Assembly (NCBI RefSeq): GCF_000955905.1
Contig: NZ_CP011097.1
Span: 631,957-695,956, forward strand
DNA length: 64,000 nucleotides
Direction of reading: 5' to 3'
Source: Candidatus Nitrosotenuis cloacae
Lineage (GTDB): Archaea > Thermoproteota > Nitrososphaeria > Nitrososphaerales > Nitrosopumilaceae
The translations under genes and the position numbers were made by a program. This document shows, one piece after another, positions 9,120 to 18,741 of this stretch; position 1 is the stretch's first letter; every line of letters starts with the position of its first letter. The notes under the pieces were generated by a model that saw only the letters and a list, made by a program, of their open reading frames with translations, had not been told where the DNA came from and did no database searches.

Positions 9120-9683
9120 CTAATTGGACTTTGCCTGAGCCTGAGTTTGGCAAATCTGGAGTATCTTTTCTGTAAACTCAGCCAGATCATCAAAGATTTG
9201 CCCAAAGTATTTTTGCGGATTTTTGCTTTTCTGGACGAATCTGTAGTTTCCTTCGTCATGTATGGTGTATGGGAAAAGCAATGTGCCGTTGGAGACTTGG
9301 ATTATGTTTCCATGCATTGCCTGATTGCGCAAGGCCTGCAGTCTCCAAAGACTGCTTTTGTTGACATTGGTAGTTGTTCCAATGCGTTGAGGTACACTGA
9401 AATAATTTGTAATTGTGTTCTTTGTTTTTTTCTGAATGCCAGAGTTGGCAAGATTTTTCCGCAAGCCATGCATGTAAAATACATTTTTCTTATCAAATAT
9501 CTCAAATGTGTCATTGATGTGTCTCTTTACTATCTCTATAACACTTGATGCAAAAAACAAAAACACAGACGCGTTTTCTTCTAGTCTCATTTGCTGTGCA
9601 TGATTCTTTGGAGTGCCCTCTGGAATTTTATCTAGGAATTTTCTTGCCATTTTGATCTTGAATTCTAAATCTATCTTATTCAA
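9120..9683 (-). CDS. Helical protein of unknown function
   Basis: A 187-residue, largely helical, basic protein. It contains a short hydrophobic segment (ASVFLFFASSVIEIVKRHIND) and RLQALRNQAMHGN, the kind of RN...HG motif seen in HEPN-like or RiboL-PSP-HEPN helical domains. A HEPN relationship is only a motif-based guess. No toxin or antitoxin partner is adjacent. Likely cytoplasmic. Confidence 0.5.
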   Translation of the reverse strand: MNKIDLEFKIKMARKFLDKIPEGTPKNHAQQMRLEENASVFLFFASSVIEIVKRHINDTFEIFDKKNVFYMHGLRKNLANSGIQKKTKNTITNYFSVPQRIGTTTNVNKSSLWRLQALRNQAMHGNIIQVSNGTLLFPYTIHDEGNYRFVQKSKNPQKYFGQIFDDLAEFTEKILQICQTQAQAKSN

Positions 9684-9721
9684 TTATGATTTGATGTGGT
9701 TTTAGCTAAAAATAAAATGTT

Positions 9722-9994
9722 CTAAAAAGTAAATGCCTCTTTTAGCATGCTGTGGAATTCCTCTTTGAGCTGCGAATTATTCATTGACAGCCTCAGATTC
9801 TCCAATAATGTCTCAATTATTGTGCACTGGTTCTTTGAGAACTGGTAGTAGCATTCCAGCACGTCTTCGTGCGTTTTTGCCTGCCTGTACATCTGCCAGA
9901 AATTATCGGACATTATCTGGTAATTGTACAAAAACACCCTGATTGGCTCTTGCACATTTGGAGTCGAATTGTATCGAAGCATGTTTACCAGCAA
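9722..9994 (-). CDS. Small helical protein, start uncertain
   Basis: A 90-residue helical protein rich in Tyr, Gln and Asn (VFLYNYQIMSDNFWQMYRQA). The only usual start codons are TTG at 9994 and ATG at 9983, but the same frame stays open to a stop at 10058-10060 and the extra residues (YKSIFEANLDARLEELL) look like the natural continuation of the helix. GGAGG lies only 2 nt before the TTG. The true start may therefore be upstream at a non-standard codon. Loose resemblance to the protein at 43650 in length, Tyr/Trp content and helicity; function unknown. Confidence 0.5.
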   Translation of the reverse strand: MLVNMLRYNSTPNVQEPIRVFLYNYQIMSDNFWQMYRQAKTHEDVLECYYQFSKNQCTIIETLLENLRLSMNNSQLKEEFHSMLKEAFTF

Positions 9995-10143
9995 TTCCTC
10001 CAGTCTTGCGTCTAGGTTTGCCTCAAAAATTGACTTGTAAATGCTTGATACTGCCGTCTATCCTACTATGTGATAATAAAAAATAAGTCTGTCCTGGACT
10101 GGCCTAAACAAATATCCAATAAATCACATCAAAACTGGACAAA

Positions 10144-10404
10144 CTAACACAAGATTTCCTGCTCTTCATTTACCATCATTGTGATGGCAGACTCGATGTG
10201 CTCTATTTTGCGCAGCCTCTCCAAGATGATTTTGCGCAATACCTCATCGGTGCCTGCGCTGATCTTTACTAGTATGTCATATACTCCAAACACGCCCTGT
10301 ATCTCGTATGGAATCTTAGAGTGATCCAAGACCAGCTTTATTTTCTCAATGATTTCTGTTTCATGGTTTAGGCGGGCGTTTATCAAAAAATAGGCAGTTG
10401 ACAT
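10144..10404 (-). CDS. Stand-alone RAM (Lrp/AsnC ligand-binding) domain protein
   Basis: An 86-residue protein consisting only of the alpha-beta RAM/ACT-like effector domain of Lrp/AsnC regulators: AYFLINARL at the start, then IQGVFGVYDILVKI and a closing IESAITMMV strand. There is no helix-turn-helix. In known cases such proteins form dimer assemblies that bind amino acids and may modulate full-length Lrp proteins. The ATG at 10404 overlaps the stop of the upstream paralogue (TAATG), showing translational coupling. Longer in-frame N-terminal extension into that gene is not used. Confidence 0.8.
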   Translation of the reverse strand: MSTAYFLINARLNHETEIIEKIKLVLDHSKIPYEIQGVFGVYDILVKISAGTDEVLRKIILERLRKIEHIESAITMMVNEEQEILC

Positions 10405-10646
10405 TACTCCTGTCCTTCTATTCCCATGAGGGTTAGTGTGGAGCGGATTCTGTCTATTTTGCGAATCTTCCAAGTTATGGTCTCTCGGAGCTGCTCTGCA
10501 GTCGTGGTTTCTATTTTTGCCAAAATGTCGTATGCCCCAAAGACTCCCTTGACTTCGCGTATTCCATCCATTGGCCTGATTTGATCAATTACCTTTTGCT
10601 CTGATCCTAAATCACAGTTGATCAAAACATAGGCAGTTGCCATCAT
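10404..10646 (-). CDS. Stand-alone RAM (Lrp/AsnC ligand-binding) domain protein
   Basis: An 80-residue RAM domain (ATAYVLINCDLGSEQ, VKGVFGAYDILAKIE, IRSTLTLMGIE) without a DNA-binding part. It is closer in sequence to the third RAM protein at 42053 than to its operon partner at 10144: compare GVFGAYDI and DRIRSTLTLMG in both. GAGTGAGG precedes two adjacent ATG codons (10646, 10643). First gene of a two-gene unit with a TAATG overlap. The likely role is amino-acid-responsive regulation through hetero-oligomers, by inference from the family. Confidence 0.8.
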   Translation of the reverse strand: MMATAYVLINCDLGSEQKVIDQIRPMDGIREVKGVFGAYDILAKIETTTAEQLRETITWKIRKIDRIRSTLTLMGIEGQE

Positions 10647-10753
10647 GCCTCACTCTGCAGTTTCATGGTATGTTTGTGCCTTTGACGTATATATTGTAAA
10701 TTATGAAAAAACCAATAATTTGTTTAGTTTTGTAATGTGATATTAAATGAATT

Positions 10754-12343
10754 TTAAGTAAATTTGGATTTTGGCATACGCAGAGATCTGTTGTATGATA
10801 CACCAAATCTGTGTGCCTCATCACGTGCATGCTGTAAAATCTTGAGTGATTGGGTTTGCCTTGGTATTATGACTGGTGTCTTTTTGTTTGGCAGGTACAC
10901 CTCTTCGTTTTCTTTGGCAAGTGATACACATGATATCTTGATTGCCATGCTCTCAAGTGCTGATATGGCCGCTCGTAGCTGCCCCGGACCACCATCAATC
11001 AGGACAAGATTAGGCATTTGGTGGTTTTCATTATCTAATCTGTAATATCTGCGCTTTACTATCTCGTTTATCATTGCAAAGTCGTCTTGACCACTTACTG
11101 TTTTTATCTTGAATTTTCTATATCCTGATTTGTCTGGCCTGCCATTGACAAATCTTGACATGGCGCCAACCGCATATGATGTACCGTGGTTTGAGATATC
11201 AAAGCATTCTATTATGATGGGTGTTTGTGATAGGCCTAGTTTTTCTTTGAGCTCAACCAGTCCTGGCTCTGAGCCGCTTGATTGCACCAGCTCAATGTTT
11301 CGCATTATAAGATCAATCATTTCCCTGCGCTTGCCGGATTTTGGCAAAACTATTTTGACTGGGAATCCTACTGCCTTTGTTAATAGTTCTTCCAGCATTG
11401 TAGGATTTTCCGGCATTTCATTTACTATGATAAATGGTGGTACTTGGTTTGTCGTATAATATTGGAATATGAAATTGGCAAACGAGTTATCGCCAACCAG
11501 ATCAAAGGAATACTTGTTGCTATCGCGAATCACTCCGTTAATTTTCTTAAATGTCATTACATCAGCTGCCTGGTCTGAAACTTTGATGCCAAAATACTCC
11601 TCATCAGAGCCGGTAGTGCTTTCCATTTTTTGTCTGGTCTTGAGGCTGCCGAGTCTTTGTAGGGTGTCCTTTATCTCTTGGGCGCGCTCAAACTGGAGTT
11701 GGTCTGATGCCTGTATCATCTCTTCTTGCAGGCTTTTTGTGAATGCTCCAAGGTCCTTTCCTTTTAGGATGGATTCTAGGTTGGATACGTGTTTTTTGTA
11801 TCTGCTCTGTGCCTCTGCAAACTCGCATGGCGCCTCGCAATTGCCCAGATGATACTCTAGACACGCCTTTTTTGGCAGCCTCTTGCAGATTCTAATCTTG
11901 AATGTCTTTCGCAGTGAGCCAATGCTGAGAAGCTTTGAGCTGCCAGAGGTAAACGGCCCAAAGACCTTGCCGTCTCCTAGGAATTTTCCAGACCTGGTTC
12001 GTCTTGCGACTAGCAATCTTGGGTACAGCTCATTTGTTATTCTAAGATAGGTGTATCGTTGCTGGTCTTTGAGCTCGATGTTGAATATCGGCCTGTATTG
12101 CTTTATCATGTTTGATTCAAGCAAGAACGCCTCGGATTCGTTGTCTGTTAGGACAAATTCGATTCCTTCTATTTTTGTTACCAGTTTTTGTGTCTTGTAG
12201 TTTTGGTTTTTTAGAAAATACGAGCGGACTCTGTTTTTGAGATTCTTTGCCTTTCCAATGTAGATTATCTTGTTTTCGGAATCCTTCATCAGGTAAATTC
12301 CGGGCTGCGCAGGTATTGCTATCTTTTTTATGTCTAGTGTCAA
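10754..12343 (-). CDS. uvrC: UvrC excinuclease subunit, short form
   Basis: Makes the two incisions around damage in nucleotide excision repair. The N-terminal GIY-YIG nuclease domain is seen as PGIYLMKDSENKIIYIGKAKNLKNRV. A UvrB-interacting (UVR) segment lies around residues 195-235, and the RNase H-like 5' nuclease domain has IECFDISNHGTSYAVGAM and LVLIDGGPGQL. At 529 residues it ends just after ARDEAHRFGVSYNRSLR, so the C-terminal tandem helix-hairpin-helix domain of most bacterial UvrC (about 600 residues) is missing. The ATG overlaps the uvrA stop by 4 nt. Third gene of the uvrBAC operon. Confidence 0.95.
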   Translation of the reverse strand: MTLDIKKIAIPAQPGIYLMKDSENKIIYIGKAKNLKNRVRSYFLKNQNYKTQKLVTKIEGIEFVLTDNESEAFLLESNMIKQYRPIFNIELKDQQRYTYLRITNELYPRLLVARRTRSGKFLGDGKVFGPFTSGSSKLLSIGSLRKTFKIRICKRLPKKACLEYHLGNCEAPCEFAEAQSRYKKHVSNLESILKGKDLGAFTKSLQEEMIQASDQLQFERAQEIKDTLQRLGSLKTRQKMESTTGSDEEYFGIKVSDQAADVMTFKKINGVIRDSNKYSFDLVGDNSFANFIFQYYTTNQVPPFIIVNEMPENPTMLEELLTKAVGFPVKIVLPKSGKRREMIDLIMRNIELVQSSGSEPGLVELKEKLGLSQTPIIIECFDISNHGTSYAVGAMSRFVNGRPDKSGYRKFKIKTVSGQDDFAMINEIVKRRYYRLDNENHQMPNLVLIDGGPGQLRAAISALESMAIKISCVSLAKENEEVYLPNKKTPVIIPRQTQSLKILQHARDEAHRFGVSYNRSLRMPKSKFT

Positions 12344-15153
12344 GGCAGGATCTTTTTGAGATATTGGCCTGTATAGCTTTTGGGACTGGATGCAATCTGC
12401 TTTGGTGTTCCAGTGGCAATCACCTTGCCGCCCTTATCGCCACCCTCTGGTCCCAAATCAATTATCCAATCAGAATTTTTAATCACATCCATGTTGTGCT
12501 CTATTACTACGATGGTATTGCCAAGATTCACCAGTCTGTTTAGCACATCTAATAGTTTTTGAACATCTGCAAAATGCAGACCTGTTGTTGGCTCATCCAG
12601 AATGTACAGAGTTTTACCAGTGTCCCGTTTTGCCAATTCTGAGGCTAGTTTTACTCGTTGGGCCTCCCCGCCAGACAGTGTGGTTGATGATTGACCAAGC
12701 TTGATGTAGCCAAGACCTACATCAAATATTGTCTGCAAGATTCGCTTAATCTTTGGAATGTTCTCAAAAAACAATAATGCCTCTTCCACTGTCATGTCCA
12801 GTATGTCTGCAATGTTTTTGCCCTTGTATAGGATGGAGAGTGTCTCGGAATTGTATCGCTTTCCCTTGCACTCGTCACACCGGACATATACGTCTGATAG
12901 AAACTGCATCTCTATTTTTTTGACGCCATCACCCTCACATGCAAAACACCTGCCATCTGCAACATTGAATGAAAACTGTCCTGGGGTGTAGCCGCGCTCC
13001 TTTGAGGATTCTGTACCTGCAAATAATTCCCGAATTGGGGTGAATGCGCCAATGTATGTTGCGGGGTTTGATCTTGGAGTTCTGCCTATTGGGGATTGGT
13101 CTATTGCAATTACCTTGTCCACCAAAGTAGCCCCATCAATGGACTTGTGTTTTCCTGGACGATCATTTGATTTGTAAAAATATGATGATAGTGCCTTGAG
13201 CAATATCTCATTTACCAGGGTGGACTTGCCAGAGCCGGACACTCCAGTTACGGTAACTAGCAATCCTAGTGGTATCTCTACTGTGATGTCCTTGAGGTTA
13301 TTTTCGGCAGCACCCTTGATTGTTATTGTTCCAAACTGGTTTCTTTTTTTATCGACTAGTCTGATGAGATTTTTGTCCTTGAGGTAATCCCCGGTTACTG
13401 ATTTGTGATTGTTCATTATTTGGGGAACCGTTCCCTCAAACACAATTTGGCCGCCATGGATGCCAGCACCTGGTCCCAAATCCACTATCCAGTCGGCGTT
13501 TTTGATTACCTCCTCGTCATGCTCTACTACTATGACGGTATTGTCCAAGTCTCGCAGCTTTACCAAAGTCTTGATCAATCTGGCATTGTCACGCTGGTGC
13601 AGCCCGATTGTAGGCTCGTCTAATACATACAGGACGCCTGTCAGATTCGAGCCAATCTGGGTTGCAAGCCTGATTCGCTGCGACTCGCCGCCAGACAGAG
13701 TCGAGCTTTGCCTGTTTAGTGTAAGATAGTTTAGGCCCACGTTTCTTAGGAATTCTAGTCGCTCTGTTATTTCCTTTAGGACATCTTTTGCAATGTATTT
13801 TTCGGTCTCGGTAAACTTGATGTTTTTGAAAAACTCGTAGCAATCATCAATGGAAAGATCACACACATCATAGATTCCCATCTCGCTTACCTTTACTGCC
13901 AAAGCTTCTGGCTTTAGCTTTTTTCCATTGCAAACATTGCACGGAATATCCCGCATGAACTGCTTTAGCCAGTCTCGCTTTGATTCAGAATCGGTTCCCA
14001 TAAAGACACGCTGCAGATTATTCAAAACCCCCTCAAACGAGTTGGTGTAAGCCCAGTGCGAGTCTGTTGTTTGTGATTCGTAATGAAAGTTGATTCTCTG
14101 GTCTGTACCATGTAAGATGACTCGCAGATGCTCCGGCTTGAGCTTGTTCATTGGAGTCATCAGATCAAAGCCAAACTTTTTTCCAACTGCCCGCAGCTCC
14201 TGCTTTCTGAATGCGGAAAATCTTCCACTCCATGGAACTATGGCGCCATCTAGGATTGATTTTGTTTTATCTGGAATGACCAAATCTTCATCAAACTCCA
14301 TCTTTACTCCCAAGCCGTGGCATGCCTTGCATGAGCCAAACGGCGAGTTGAACGAAAATGTTCTTGGCTCTATTTCGCCAATTGTTATGCCACAGTATGG
14401 GCAGGCATTATTTTGTGAGAATATCTTCTCGTCTTTATCGGATGATACCAAAACAGAGCCCTTTGCTGCCTTTAGTCCTGTTTGGATTGCCTCAAAGAGC
14501 CTGCTTTTTTCCGCCTTTGATGCCTTGAGCCTGTCTACGATGATCTCGATGTTGTGCCATTTTTGCCTATCCAGCGCAGGCATCTCATCTTCTAGTGTGA
14601 TGATTTGACCATCGACTCGTGCGCGGGAATAGCCGTCCTTTTTCATCTGCTCAAATAATTTCTCATATGTTCCCTTTTTTCTCTGAACCAGTGGCGCTAA
14701 AATCAGGACTTGTTTATCATCAAAGTCTTTGAAGACTGACTCGCAAATGGACTCGACTGACTGGTTTGATATCTTTCTGCCGCATTTTATGCAGTGAGGG
14801 ATTCCAATTCTTGCGTATAGTAATCTGAGATAGTCATAGATCTCAGTAGTAGTGCCAACAGTAGAGCGGGGATTCTTTGATGTCGTTTTTTGCTGAATAG
14901 AAATGGCGGGGGATAACCCTTCAATGGAATCAACGTCTGGCTTGTCCATCATCTCTAGGAACTGTCTTGCATATGCGGAAAGCGATTCTACATACCTTCT
15001 TTGGCCTTCGGCATAAATTGTATCAAATGCCAGTGTGGATTTTCCAGAGCCAGAAAGTCCAGATATTACTACGAGTTTGTTTTTTGGAATGTCCAGATTT
15101 AGGTTCTTGAGGTTGTGGTGACGCGCCCCTCTGATCTTTAGTTTATCGTGCAT
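12340..15153 (-). CDS. uvrA: UvrA excinuclease ATPase subunit
   Basis: Damage-recognition ABC-type ATPase of nucleotide excision repair, 937 residues, full length. Two ATPase modules are present: Walker [10 protein letters not shown] near residue 34 and GVSGSGKST near 635, signature LSGGE twice, and Walker [10 protein letters not shown] and ILDEPTTGL. Zinc-finger cysteine clusters are visible ([28 protein letters not shown]). It overlaps uvrB by 11 nt upstream and uvrC by 4 nt downstream. The UvrABC system in mesophilic archaea is regarded as acquired from bacteria, and nothing here contradicts that. Confidence 0.97.
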   Translation of the reverse strand: MHDKLKIRGARHHNLKNLNLDIPKNKLVVISGLSGSGKSTLAFDTIYAEGQRRYVESLSAYARQFLEMMDKPDVDSIEGLSPAISIQQKTTSKNPRSTVGTTTEIYDYLRLLYARIGIPHCIKCGRKISNQSVESICESVFKDFDDKQVLILAPLVQRKKGTYEKLFEQMKKDGYSRARVDGQIITLEDEMPALDRQKWHNIEIIVDRLKASKAEKSRLFEAIQTGLKAAKGSVLVSSDKDEKIFSQNNACPYCGITIGEIEPRTFSFNSPFGSCKACHGLGVKMEFDEDLVIPDKTKSILDGAIVPWSGRFSAFRKQELRAVGKKFGFDLMTPMNKLKPEHLRVILHGTDQRINFHYESQTTDSHWAYTNSFEGVLNNLQRVFMGTDSESKRDWLKQFMRDIPCNVCNGKKLKPEALAVKVSEMGIYDVCDLSIDDCYEFFKNIKFTETEKYIAKDVLKEITERLEFLRNVGLNYLTLNRQSSTLSGGESQRIRLATQIGSNLTGVLYVLDEPTIGLHQRDNARLIKTLVKLRDLDNTVIVVEHDEEVIKNADWIVDLGPGAGIHGGQIVFEGTVPQIMNNHKSVTGDYLKDKNLIRLVDKKRNQFGTITIKGAAENNLKDITVEIPLGLLVTVTGVSGSGKSTLVNEILLKALSSYFYKSNDRPGKHKSIDGATLVDKVIAIDQSPIGRTPRSNPATYIGAFTPIRELFAGTESSKERGYTPGQFSFNVADGRCFACEGDGVKKIEMQFLSDVYVRCDECKGKRYNSETLSILYKGKNIADILDMTVEEALLFFENIPKIKRILQTIFDVGLGYIKLGQSSTTLSGGEAQRVKLASELAKRDTGKTLYILDEPTTGLHFADVQKLLDVLNRLVNLGNTIVVIEHNMDVIKNSDWIIDLGPEGGDKGGKVIATGTPKQIASSPKSYTGQYLKKILP

Positions 15154-17092
15154 TTTTCTTTTCCAACTCTATTTGAATTCGCCTCAGTCTATCGCGACAG
15201 GCAATCGCGTTCTCAAAGTCCAATTCCTCTGCATATTTTTTCATCTGCATCTCTATTTCTATTATCTCACGGGACAGATCATGCGGTGTCTTGTTTTTGA
15301 GATCATCCAGTGTTGCTACCTGCTCTGGAATGGACTTGATAATGGTTCGTGGCGTGATGTTGTGGATGCTGTTGTATTCTAGTTGTTTTGCCCGTCTGCG
15401 ATTTGTCTCCTCGATTGCCGATGTGATGGACTTTGTTATTGTATCTGCATACAAAATAACGGCACCATCGACATTTCTTGCGGCACGCCCAAATGTCTGA
15501 ATCAGGCTGGTATAATTACGCAAAAAGCCCTCCTTGTCCGCATCCAGTATGGCAACAAGGGCAACCTCTGGAATGTCTAGTCCTTCTCGTAGTAGGTTTA
15601 TGCCAACCAAAACATCAAAGTCGCCAAGCCTCAACTGGCGAATCAGCTCAGTTCTTTGGAGGCCTTCAATCTCTGCATGCAAATATCTGACTCGAATCTC
15701 TTTTTTGGATAGGTATTCTGCAAGGTCTTCTGCCATTCTTTTTGTTAGCGTGGTTACCAAAACTCGCTGGTTTTTCTCGGTTTTCTTTTTTATCTCACCA
15801 ATAAGATCATCCATCTGGTTCTTTGTTGACCTGATCTCTACTTGTGGGTCCACCAGTCCTGTTGGGCGGACCAACTGCTCTGCTATTTGATATGATTTTT
15901 CTCGCTCATATACGGAGGGTGTGGCAGAAACAAAGATTGTATTTTTGATATATTTTTCAAATTCCTCAAACTTTAGTGGTCGATTATCAAATGCGCTTGG
16001 CAGCCTAAACCCATATTCGATTAGGGATTTTTTTCGGGTGTAGTCCCCTCCATACATTCCGTGTAATTGTGGAATGGTAACGTGTGATTCATCGATCACT
16101 AGCAAATAATCATCCCCAAAAAAGTCAATCAAGCAAAACGCCTGCTCGCCTGGCTTTCTTCCATCAAAGTGGCGTGAATAGTTCTCTATTCCAGAGCAAT
16201 ATCCAAGCTCTTCGATCATTTCCAGATCAAACTTGGTTCGCATCTCTAGTCTTTGTTGCTCCAGCTCTCTTAGTTCTGGCAGGCGGGCCTTTAGCTCATC
16301 GCGAATTGATTTTACTGCCTTGGACCGAACATCATTTGCAACCAAATAATGCTTTGCCGGAAATATTTTAATCGAGTTTACCTTGCGCTTTTCTTTTAGT
16401 GAGACCGTATCTAGGATGGCAATCTTTTCTATCTCATCTCCAAACAAAGAGATTCGTATTACATCCTGCGAGTATGCGGGAATCACATCGATGGTATCAC
16501 CTTTCACCCGAAACGTGCCTGGAGATATGGTAACGTCATTACGCTCATATCGTGCGTTGACAAATCGCTTGATTATCTCGGATCTGCCGTACTGCATGCC
16601 TGTTTTTATGGTCGTTGCCATCTCTTCCCAGTCTTTTGGGTTTCCAAGGGAGTAGATGCAAGATACTGTTGCAACTATGATGGTTGGCTCCCCAGACAAG
16701 AGCATGGCAGTTGCCTCTAGTCTCATTTTCTCTATTTTCTCATTGATTTCAGTGTCCTTTTCGATGTAGGTATCAGTTTGCGCAATGTAGCTTTCCGGCT
16801 GGTAATAGTCATAGTATGATACAAAATATCCGACATTATTCTTTGGAAAGAACTGCTTTAGCTCAGAATACAGCTGGGCAGCCAAAGTCTTGTTGTGTGA
16901 TATTACAAGTGTATTCTTGCCAGTCCTCGCAATTACATTTGCAACGGTAAATGTCTTGCCAGAGCCCGTCACTCCAAGCAGTGTCTGTATTTTGTTTTTC
17001 TGAACGCCGCTGACTAGTTTTTCAATTGCCTGTGGCTGATCCCCCGTTGGGATGTATTCAGATGATAATTGGTATGATGTCTGTACTTGCAA
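15143..17092 (-). CDS. uvrB: UvrB excinuclease helicase subunit
   Basis: Damage-verifying helicase-like subunit, 649 residues. Visible are Walker A GVTGSGKTFT near residue 41, the beta-hairpin region YYDYYQPESYIAQTDTYIEKD, the DEAD-like VIDESHVTIPQ, motif VI QTFGRAARNVDG, and a C-terminal UVR domain (EIEMQMKKYAEELDFENAIACRDRLR) that contacts UvrC. First gene of the operon; the promoter would lie in the 17093-17222 gap shared with the divergent membrane protein gene. Confidence 0.97.
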   Translation of the reverse strand: MQVQTSYQLSSEYIPTGDQPQAIEKLVSGVQKNKIQTLLGVTGSGKTFTVANVIARTGKNTLVISHNKTLAAQLYSELKQFFPKNNVGYFVSYYDYYQPESYIAQTDTYIEKDTEINEKIEKMRLEATAMLLSGEPTIIVATVSCIYSLGNPKDWEEMATTIKTGMQYGRSEIIKRFVNARYERNDVTISPGTFRVKGDTIDVIPAYSQDVIRISLFGDEIEKIAILDTVSLKEKRKVNSIKIFPAKHYLVANDVRSKAVKSIRDELKARLPELRELEQQRLEMRTKFDLEMIEELGYCSGIENYSRHFDGRKPGEQAFCLIDFFGDDYLLVIDESHVTIPQLHGMYGGDYTRKKSLIEYGFRLPSAFDNRPLKFEEFEKYIKNTIFVSATPSVYEREKSYQIAEQLVRPTGLVDPQVEIRSTKNQMDDLIGEIKKKTEKNQRVLVTTLTKRMAEDLAEYLSKKEIRVRYLHAEIEGLQRTELIRQLRLGDFDVLVGINLLREGLDIPEVALVAILDADKEGFLRNYTSLIQTFGRAARNVDGAVILYADTITKSITSAIEETNRRRAKQLEYNSIHNITPRTIIKSIPEQVATLDDLKNKTPHDLSREIIEIEMQMKKYAEELDFENAIACRDRLRRIQIELEKKNAR

Positions 17093-17222
17093 TAGATGCG
17101 ATCAAAATAATTCAAATTTAAAGGATGGGTGATTATATCATCACATGATTACCACTAGGTAAGTAGTCCACTGATAATTCATACGTCTGTCTTTTAAGCG
17201 AATTTTTAAAACCGAGTGGTGG

Positions 17223-17867
17223 TTGCAAGGCTCATTTAATGTGCACTTGATCGGATTGAGCTGTATTGTTTTTGTGGCAGCAGCGGCGTTTTTGATTTTT
17301 GATCTAGACTCCAAGTTTTATCCAGCACCAAAGCAGCATGTCTCAACTATTGGTTATGATGAGACCACAAAAACCATCATCCCAGAGCCTGCAGAAATTA
17401 TTCCGCCACAAACCATACCTGTTGCTCCAAAAAAGGCAGAGCTGCCAGTACGAGTCCAAATAGAGCCGAAATCACGCCTAAATGAGCTTGAAAATAAGGA
17501 ATTCTCACTGAATCTGAGCGGTGATGCGCATGTGTCTGGTATGGTAAAAAAGACAACCATAACACTAAAGCTGCAGCCAATCAAGGGCACAAACCTGCAA
17601 GAATTCAGGATTCTGGATTCAAGACTAGTTCTTGGCAGCTCAGGCGTATCAATTTCTGGCACTACACTCAAAATCGATGAAAAAAACATTACAATCGAGT
17701 TTGTCTCTGACACATTTGGTAAATTCATAATACGCGCAACACTTGATGAGCCCATCTTGTCTGACACAAACAACAAGCAAAGCGTCTTGGTAGAGGATCA
17801 GAACTTTTATCTCATAAACAAAGAGACGCCGTACCGACTAAATCTGATTGGTAATTTGTCCAGCTAG
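17223..17867 (+). CDS. Membrane-anchored beta protein, unknown function
   Basis: A 214-residue protein with one N-terminal membrane segment (LIGLSCIVFVAAAAFLIFDL). A Pro-rich spacer (~residues 55-80) is followed by an extracytoplasmic domain of beta character (about 85-210, with FSLNLSGDAHVSGMVKK, ITIEFVSDTFGKFIIRA). Starts at TTG 17223; an in-frame GTG at 17241 is an equally likely start, given the TATA-like TTTTTAAAA near 17205. No family recognised. Divergent from uvrB. Confidence 0.6.
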   Translation: MQGSFNVHLIGLSCIVFVAAAAFLIFDLDSKFYPAPKQHVSTIGYDETTKTIIPEPAEIIPPQTIPVAPKKAELPVRVQIEPKSRLNELENKEFSLNLSGDAHVSGMVKKTTITLKLQPIKGTNLQEFRILDSRLVLGSSGVSISGTTLKIDEKNITIEFVSDTFGKFIIRATLDEPILSDTNNKQSVLVEDQNFYLINKETPYRLNLIGNLSS

Positions 17868-17869
17868 TC

Positions 17870-18502
17870 TTACCAGGTTGGGTCCCTGACCATCTTTACA
17901 TCGTTTTCTATAATATCAAAGCCCATTGTCTGTATGGTTTGTCTTGCAGTGGGACTGTTTTTTTCCAGGATTTTTTTTGCTATTTGCATGCGTGTTGCCT
18001 TGTCCATGTGCTGACCTATCTTGTACTTTCCACGCATTGTCTTTGGTATGACTTTGATTATTGCAACCTCATCAACTACATGCATTTCTGGTGCCAGCCT
18101 TTCGTATTTTCCCTCCGGCTGGTATTTTTCCATTAATGCATTTAGGGCAAGTGTTTTTTCCTCTTTGTCATTTATGATGATGCCATCTCCCTTGATTACC
18201 ACGCTGATGTAGAGCGTGTCTGCCTGCGATGCATCAGTTGGCGAGCTGAAGTACGATGGCAAAAATTCCAACTCTTTGTCTACCTCAAAGCCTACCTTTG
18301 GGTTTGCTTTGATATTGTCCAGTTTTTCGCCTCTGGTGTGGGAATGCATATAGATTACACCGTTTACAAAGGCAAAATTCATTGGTATGATTTGCGGAAA
18401 TCCATCCTGGTCTAGTGAGGCAATTCTGCCCACGTGCTCTTCGTTTAGGAATTGAGCTATTTTTTCCTCTGATTTTATCTCCAGTCTGCCTAATAATTGC
18501 AC
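17870..18502 (-). CDS. Pyridoxamine 5'-phosphate oxidase-like flavin protein
   Basis: A 210-residue protein with the split-barrel FMN-binding fold. It opens with a helix and EEHVGRIASLDQDGFPQIIPMNFAFVNGVIYMHSH, the canonical first strands and flavin-contact region of the PNPOx/NimA-like family. This is followed by GEKLDNIKANPKVGFEVD. The C-terminal ~60 residues are an extra helical part. Members bind FMN or F420 and reduce small molecules or heme; the substrate here cannot be told. It ends 3 nt from the convergent membrane protein gene. Confidence 0.8.
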   Translation of the reverse strand: MQLLGRLEIKSEEKIAQFLNEEHVGRIASLDQDGFPQIIPMNFAFVNGVIYMHSHTRGEKLDNIKANPKVGFEVDKELEFLPSYFSSPTDASQADTLYISVVIKGDGIIINDKEEKTLALNALMEKYQPEGKYERLAPEMHVVDEVAIIKVIPKTMRGKYKIGQHMDKATRMQIAKKILEKNSPTARQTIQTMGFDIIENDVKMVRDPTW

Positions 18503-18549
18503 AAATGAAAGATAAAATAATTCGTAATTAAATTACACTAAAACCATTT

Positions 18550-18640
18550 TGATGCTTGGGGTGTGGTCTAATCCCCAAGCACTGGGTACAGGTATGGTTT
18601 AGGGTCCATGTGCCCTAATGGTATGATTGTGGTTTTTTGA
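18550..18640 (+). ncRNA. Candidate small RNA with two hairpins and T-run
   Basis: The 18503-18741 gap holds an 8-bp perfect hairpin (GCTTGGGG 18554-18561, CCCCAAGC 18573-18580, 11-nt loop) and a second hairpin TTAGGG/CCCTAA (18599-18604, 18613-18618). On the plus strand these are followed by TTTTTT at 18633-18638, and an AT-rich TATA-like stretch sits near 18525-18535, about 27 nt upstream. That layout fits a short independent transcript of about 90 nt. No tRNA, C/D or H/ACA signature could be fitted. It could instead be the 3' end of the minus-strand gene at 18742. Confidence 0.35.
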
Positions 18641-18741
18641 AATAAAACGATTACGTATGAATCATCAGTGACTTGGGCAAGAATTGTTTTTTGATATAAA
18701 GCAGCATTTCTTCAAGGTATGCTCTGAGTATTTTATCTTAA

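Noticed and set aside
12117-16371. Plus-strand frames inside the uvr genes
   Set aside because: They are shadows of three unmistakable, full-length minus-strand genes.
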